Source of the DNA: Sandaracinobacteroides sp041909755
GTDB lineage: Bacteria > Pseudomonadota > Alphaproteobacteria > Sphingomonadales > Sphingomonadaceae
Direction of reading: 5' to 3'
Length of the DNA stretch: 8,930 nucleotides
Assembly: GCF_041909755.1 (NCBI RefSeq)
Contig: NZ_JAYRCW010000099.1
Coordinates: 1 to 8,930 of the forward strand
Every line of letters starts with the position of its first letter. Position 1 is the first letter of the stretch. Under the pieces are notes generated by a model. It was not told the DNA's origin. It saw only the letters and a list, made by a program, of their open reading frames with translations, and ran no database searches. Positions 5,249 through 8,930 of the stretch are shown here, piece after piece. The position numbers and the translations under genes were made by a program.

Positions 5249-7174
5249 TCAATCGCCCAGCAGGCGGTCCACGATCAGGTCTGCGGCCTGTTCCGGGGAC
5301 AGGGCCTGGGTGTCGATGCGGATTTCCGGGGCTTCGGGGGCTTCATAGGGGCTGTCGATGCCGGTGAAGTTCCTGAGCTTGCCTTCGCGGGCCTTGCGGT
5401 AGAGGCCCTTCACGTCGCGCGCTTCCGCGACGCTGAGCGGCGTGTCGATGTGGATTTCCAGGAACTCGCCTTCGGGCAGCATGGCGCGCACCATGTCGCG
5501 CTCGGCGCGGAACGGGCTGATGAAGGCGGTGATCACGATGAGGCCGGCATCCGCCATCAGCCGCGCCACTTCGCCCACGCGGCGGATGTTCTCGATCCGG
5601 TCAGCCTCGGTGAAGCCCAGGTCCTTGTTGAGGCCGTGGCGCACATTGTCTCCGTCGAGCAGGAAGGTGTGCCGGTTCATCCGGTGCAGCTTCTTTTCGA
5701 CGAGGTTGGCGATGGTGGACTTGCCCGAGCCGGACAGGCCGGTGAACCACAGCACGGCGGGCTTCTGGTTCTTCAGCGCGGCCCGCGCCTCGCGCGTGAT
5801 GTCCAGCGCCTGCCAGTGGACATTCTGCGCCCGGCGCAGCGCGAAATGCAGCATGCCGGCGGCAACCGTGGCGTTCGTCAGCTTGTCGATCAGGATGAAG
5901 CCGCCCAGCGCGCGGCTTTCGGCATAGGGTTCGAAGATGATGCGCCGGTCTGTCGCCACCTCGACGACGCCGATGGCGTTCAGCTCCAGCGTTTTCGCGG
6001 CGAGATGTTCGAGGCTGTTGACGTTCACCTGATATTTGGGCGGCTGGATCGTGGCCGACACCGTCTGCGTGCCGAGCTTCAGCCAATAGGCGCGGCCGGG
6101 CACCAGATCGGCCTCGTCCATCCACACCAGCGTGGCTTCGAACCGGTCCGACACTTCGGGCGGGGCGTCTGCCGCGGCGATCACGTCCCCGCGCGAGCAA
6201 TCCACCTCGTCGGCCAGCGTCAGGGTGACGGACTGGCCGGCGACCGCGACATCCAGATCGCCATCCATCGTGACGATGCGGGCGATGCGGCTGGTCTTGC
6301 CCGAGGGGAGGATGCGCACCGCATCCCCCGGGCGGATGCTGCCGCCCGAAACCAGCCCGGCAAAGCCGCGGAAATCGAGATCGGGGCGGTTCACCCACTG
6401 CACCGGCATGCGGAACGGGCGCGCCTGATCGGCGACGGCGTTTACCTCCACCGTTTCCAGGTGCCGGATGAGGCTGGGGCCCTGATACCAGGGCGTGTTG
6501 GCAGAGGGCGCGGTGATGTTGTCGCCCCGGAAGCCGGAGATCGGGATGGCGGTGAAGCCGGTGATGCCGATGCCCTGCGCGAAGGCGGCGTAATCCGCGA
6601 CGATCGCGTCGAAATCGGCCTGGCTGTAATCCACCAGATCCATCTTGTTCACCGCCAGCACCAGGTGGCGGATGCCGATCAGGTGGGCGAGCCAGCTGTG
6701 ACGCCGCGTCTGGGTGAGGATGCCCTTGCGCGCATCGACGAGGATCACGGCGAGGTCGGCGGTGGAGGCGCCGGTGACCATGTTGCGGGTATATTGTTCG
6801 TGGCCCGGCGTATCGGCCACGATGAACTTGCGACTTTCGGTGGCGAAGAAGCGATAGGCGACATCGATGGTGATGCCCTGTTCGCGCTCTGCCGCGAGGC
6901 CGTCGACCAGCAGGGCGAAGTCGATCTCCTGCCCCTGCGTGCCGACGCGCTTCGAATCCGCCTCCAGCGCGCTCAGCTGATCTTCGAAGATCATCTTCGA
7001 ATCATAGAGGAGCCGGCCGATCAGGGTGGACTTGCCATCATCCACCGAGCCGCAGGTGATGAAGCGCAGCAGCGACTTCTGCTGGTGAAGCCTCAGATAG
7101 GCTTCGATATCCTCGGCGATGAGGGCATCGGCCTGATAGGCCGGGGCGGCCTCCGTGCGGGGGGCGTCGGCCAT
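5249..7174 (-). CDS. cysNC: Bifunctional sulfate adenylyltransferase subunit 1 / adenylylsulfate kinase
   Basis: The 641-aa protein has two enzymes in one chain. Residues about 35-450 are a CysN GTPase: P-loop GSVDDGKS (42-49), switch GIT (100-102), DTPGHEQY (121-128) and guanine-specificity motif NKMD (176-179), followed by the beta-barrel domains. Residues about 470-641 are an APS kinase (CysC): P-loop GLSGSGKST (479-487), DGDNVRHGLN (507-516) and FISPFR (551-556), whose serine is the usual phospho-site. With CysD, the CysN part uses GTP hydrolysis to drive ATP + sulfate to APS + PPi; the kinase then makes PAPS. All key motifs are intact. The ATG shares one base with the cysD stop (TGATG), with GAGGG upstream, so the genes are translationally coupled. 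The protein is cytoplasmic. Length and domain order match known CysN/C (NodQ-like) fusions. Confidence 0.97.
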   Translation of the reverse strand: MADAPRTEAAPAYQADALIAEDIEAYLRLHQQKSLLRFITCGSVDDGKSTLIGRLLYDSKMIFEDQLSALEADSKRVGTQGQEIDFALLVDGLAAEREQGITIDVAYRFFATESRKFIVADTPGHEQYTRNMVTGASTADLAVILVDARKGILTQTRRHSWLAHLIGIRHLVLAVNKMDLVDYSQADFDAIVADYAAFAQGIGITGFTAIPISGFRGDNITAPSANTPWYQGPSLIRHLETVEVNAVADQARPFRMPVQWVNRPDLDFRGFAGLVSGGSIRPGDAVRILPSGKTSRIARIVTMDGDLDVAVAGQSVTLTLADEVDCSRGDVIAAADAPPEVSDRFEATLVWMDEADLVPGRAYWLKLGTQTVSATIQPPKYQVNVNSLEHLAAKTLELNAIGVVEVATDRRIIFEPYAESRALGGFILIDKLTNATVAAGMLHFALRRAQNVHWQALDITREARAALKNQKPAVLWFTGLSGSGKSTIANLVEKKLHRMNRHTFLLDGDNVRHGLNKDLGFTEADRIENIRRVGEVARLMADAGLIVITAFISPFRAERDMVRAMLPEGEFLEIHIDTPLSVAEARDVKGLYRKAREGKLRNFTGIDSPYEAPEAPEIRIDTQALSPEQAADLIVDRLLGD

Positions 7175-8088
7175 CAGAAATAGCCCTCCTGCTTCTTCTT
7201 TTCCATGCTGGCGTCGCCGGCGTCCCTGTCGATCACGCGGCCCTGCCGTTCCGACGTGGTGGTCAGCAGCATTTCCCGGATCACGTCGTTCAGCGTCGCG
7301 GCCTCGCTTTCGACCGCGCCCGTCAGCGGCCAGCAGCCCAGCGTGCGGAAGCGGACCGACCGTTCGACGAGATCGGGCCGGTGGCCCAGCACCTGTTCCA
7401 TCCGGCCTGGATCGTCGGCCATGAACAGCTGGCCATCCTGCACGAAGGTGGGGCGCGGGGCCGCGAAATAGAGCGGCACGATCTCGATCCCGTTCAGCTG
7501 GATATATTGCCAGACGTCGAGTTCGGTCCAGTTGCTGATGGGGAAGACGCGGATGGATTCACCCTTTGCCTTGCGGGCGTTATAAAGGTTCCACAGCTCC
7601 GGCCGCTGCGCCTTCGGGTTCCAGCCATGGGCGCGATCCCGGAACGAGAAGATGCGTTCCTTCGCCCGGCTCTTTTCCTCGTCGCGGCGGGCGCCGCCGA
7701 AGGCCGCGTCGAAATTCCAGTTGTCCAGCGCCTGCTTCAGCCCTTCCGTCTTCCACATGTCGGTGTGGAGCGGGCCGTGCTGGAAGGGGTTGATGTTGCG
7801 CGCCTTCGCCTCGGGGTTCTGCCACACCAGCAGCTCCATCCCGGCGTCCTTCGCGGCCTTTTCGCGCAGGGCGTACATGTCGCGGAACTTCCAGCTGGTA
7901 TCCACATGCAGCAGCGGGAAGGGCGGCGGGGCGGGGAAGAAGGCCTTTTTCGCAAGGTGCAGCATCACCGCCGAATCCTTGCCGATGGAATAGAGCATCA
8001 CCGGGCGTTCGGTTTCGGCCACGACTTCGCGGAAGATGTGGATCGCTTCGGCTTCGAGCCGGTCCAGATGGGTGAGCAGGCGGGTCAA
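7174..8088 (-). CDS. cysD: Sulfate adenylyltransferase subunit 2
   Basis: The 304-aa protein is the catalytic subunit of ATP sulfurylase, an adenine-nucleotide alpha-hydrolase-type PP-loop enzyme. It has the pyrophosphate-binding SIGKDS (34-39), HVDTSWKFRDMY (61-72), the signature GGARRDEEKSRAKER (131-145) and the conserved PISNWTELDVW (183-193). The C-terminus ends KKKQEGYF, typical of the family. It pairs with the GTPase half of CysNC to form APS from sulfate and ATP. The start is a TTG at 8088 with an excellent ribosome site (AGGAGA at 8099-8094, 5-nt spacer). No in-frame ATG lies closer, and the resulting MTRLLTHLDRLEAEAIHI matches how CysD proteins begin. It is first in a cysD-cysNC pair, 111 bp after the apbE stop on the same strand. 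Confidence 0.97.
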   Translation of the reverse strand: MTRLLTHLDRLEAEAIHIFREVVAETERPVMLYSIGKDSAVMLHLAKKAFFPAPPPFPLLHVDTSWKFRDMYALREKAAKDAGMELLVWQNPEAKARNINPFQHGPLHTDMWKTEGLKQALDNWNFDAAFGGARRDEEKSRAKERIFSFRDRAHGWNPKAQRPELWNLYNARKAKGESIRVFPISNWTELDVWQYIQLNGIEIVPLYFAAPRPTFVQDGQLFMADDPGRMEQVLGHRPDLVERSVRFRTLGCWPLTGAVESEAATLNDVIREMLLTTTSERQGRVIDRDAGDASMEKKKQEGYF

Positions 8089-8111
8089 ATCAGTCTCCTG
8101 TCCAGCGACAT
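8085..8111 (-). other. Eight-codon ORF overlapping the cysD start
   Basis: An ATG at 8111 opens an ORF reading MSLDRRLI whose TGA overlaps the cysD TTG start as TTGA. It spans the cysD ribosome site. Short upstream ORFs can couple or attenuate translation, but this one has no strong ribosome site of its own and contains no cysteine or methionine run that would suggest sulfur sensing. It may be incidental. Confidence 0.2.
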
Positions 8112-8131
8112 AGACCTGCGGCGGTGGGGGT

Positions 8132-8146
8132 GGGAAGAAACTTCCC
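8132..8146. promoter_or_regulatory. Small hairpin in the apbE-cysD intergenic region
   Basis: GGGAAG and CTTCCC pair around a 3-nt loop, and the nearby TTAGGCCCCTAA (8150-8161) is a second short inverted repeat. They lie in the 111-bp gap where a cysD promoter would be. I see no good sigma-70 boxes, no riboswitch that I can defend, and no T-run for a terminator. A regulatory role is speculative. Confidence 0.2.
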
Positions 8147-8199
8147 CCTTAGGCCCCTAAAGAGCCGATGAGCCCGAACGGAGGAGCGGGCGGCGGCCC

Positions 8200-8930
8200 C
8201 TAGCCCAGCATCCGGGCGAGCGCGGGCGTCAGCCGTTCGCGGAACGACCCGCCTTCGCGCAGGATGATCTGCGCCGCGAGGCCCTGCGAGGCGGCCCATT
8301 CGAAGCCGCGATCCGGGCCGAGCACGGTGATCGCGGTTGCCTGCGCGTCGGCCTGCATGCAGCGCGGCCCCAGCACCGCGACTGAGGCGACGCCGTCCGC
8401 GATGGGCGCGCCGGTTGCGGGATCGAGACTGTGCGAGAGGCGCTGGCCGCCCTGCATCAGCGCGCGCCGGTAATCGCCGGACGTTGCGACGGACAGCCCC
8501 GCCAGCGCCACGCGCAACGGGGCGAGCGCGGCGCCGGGCGGCTGCTCGATCTCCACCCACCAGGGCTGGCCGTCGGGGCGGACGCCCTCGCCGCGATATT
8601 CGCCGCCGATGCCGATCAGGAACTGCGTCGCGCCCGCCGCCAGCAGCGCTTCGGCCGCCCGGTCCACCGCCTGCCCCTTGGCGATCGCGTTCAGGTCCAG
8701 CGCGACATCGCCCGGCTGCGTCAGCAGGTTCCCTTCCAGCTTCAGGCCGCGCCAGCCCCCGGCCCGCGCCCCTTCCCGGGCGCCGCCGGGGCCGAACCCC
8801 CATTTGTCGGACAGCGCGGCAAGCCCCGGATCAAAGGCCCCTTCGCTTGCCTGCGCCACGTCCAGCGCAGTCGCCACCACCTCGGCGAACCCGGGGGAGA
8901 GGCGCATCGCGGTTCCGGCCGCCGCCCGGT
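8200..8930 (-). CDS. apbE: FAD:protein FMN transferase (ApbE family), N-terminus beyond the window
   Basis: The frame is open to the right edge, so the beginning is missing; the first in-window ATG (8907) is probably internal. ApbE enzymes transfer FMN from FAD to a threonine of target flavoproteins, usually outside the cytoplasm. Visible family motifs, numbered from that ATG, are GAFDP (23-27), DLNAIAKGQAVD (71-82), the Gly-rich IGIGGEYRGEG (98-108), SHSLDPATG (158-166), and the metal- and substrate-site segment MQADAQATA (184-192), equivalent to the usual ADALATA. About 240 residues are visible against a usual 280-340, so only the N-terminal part, including any signal or lipoprotein peptide, is missing. 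It may be co-transcribed with cysD, but no functional link to sulfate activation is evident. A target flavoprotein may lie beyond the edge. Confidence 0.9.
   Translation of the reverse strand, partial: RAAAGTAMRLSPGFAEVVATALDVAQASEGAFDPGLAALSDKWGFGPGGAREGARAGGWRGLKLEGNLLTQPGDVALDLNAIAKGQAVDRAAEALLAAGATQFLIGIGGEYRGEGVRPDGQPWWVEIEQPPGAALAPLRVALAGLSVATSGDYRRALMQGGQRLSHSLDPATGAPIADGVASVAVLGPRCMQADAQATAITVLGPDRGFEWAASQGLAAQIILREGGSFRERLTPALARMLG

Noticed and set aside
5147..7183. 678-aa plus-strand ORF antisense to cysNC
   Set aside because: It is a shadow frame of high-GC coding DNA. The composition is extreme in Gly/Arg/His/Asp with no domain, while the opposite strand encodes an intact CysNC with every motif.
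7381..8160. 259-aa plus-strand ORF antisense to cysD
   Set aside because: It is a shadow frame over an unmistakable CysD, with no recognisable fold or ribosome site.

Overview
The window looks like the edge of a horizontally acquired island next to a conserved sulfate-assimilation locus in a high-GC alphaproteobacterium. A sphingomonad is my inference, from base composition, the fused CysN/C protein and the general look of the Rhs cores. No taxonomic marker such as rRNA is present.

Right part (about 5050-8930, all minus strand): the 3' portion of an apbE gene (FAD:protein FMN transferase) runs off the right edge. It is followed by cysD and then cysNC, whose stop and start codons share one base. 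CysD and CysNC together convert sulfate to APS and then PAPS. This is the confidently annotated part of the window.

Middle part (about 1938-5050): a patchwork of orphan Rhs cassettes, lower in GC and full of broken reading frames. Reading leftward on the minus strand, it holds (i) a two-gene operon of unknown function ending in a hairpin; (ii) a short Rhs core fused to a long Gly/Ala-rich tail, overlapping a tiny two-helix membrane protein, which has the layout of an orphan Rhs toxin tip plus immunity gene; (iii) a second copy of the core that stops exactly at the conserved DPIG boundary and directly abuts a soluble immunity-like ORF. A third core copy, inverted and doubly frameshifted, marks the right side of the patchwork. 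Cores (ii) and (iii) share a 99-bp identical direct repeat. No full-length Rhs N-terminus is present, so the cassettes are orphans or depend on an rhs gene elsewhere.

Left part (1-1937): one unrecognised 315-aa gene on the plus strand, apparently divergent from a small frameshifted Cys-containing ORF. The shared upstream region carries a TACGT motif repeated three times at exact 18-bp intervals, plus two palindromes. About 560 bp after the 315-aa gene hold no convincing gene, only two hairpins, one of them a possible terminator for the leftward Rhs-side transcript.

I saw no tRNA, rRNA, CRISPR array or recognisable transposase.
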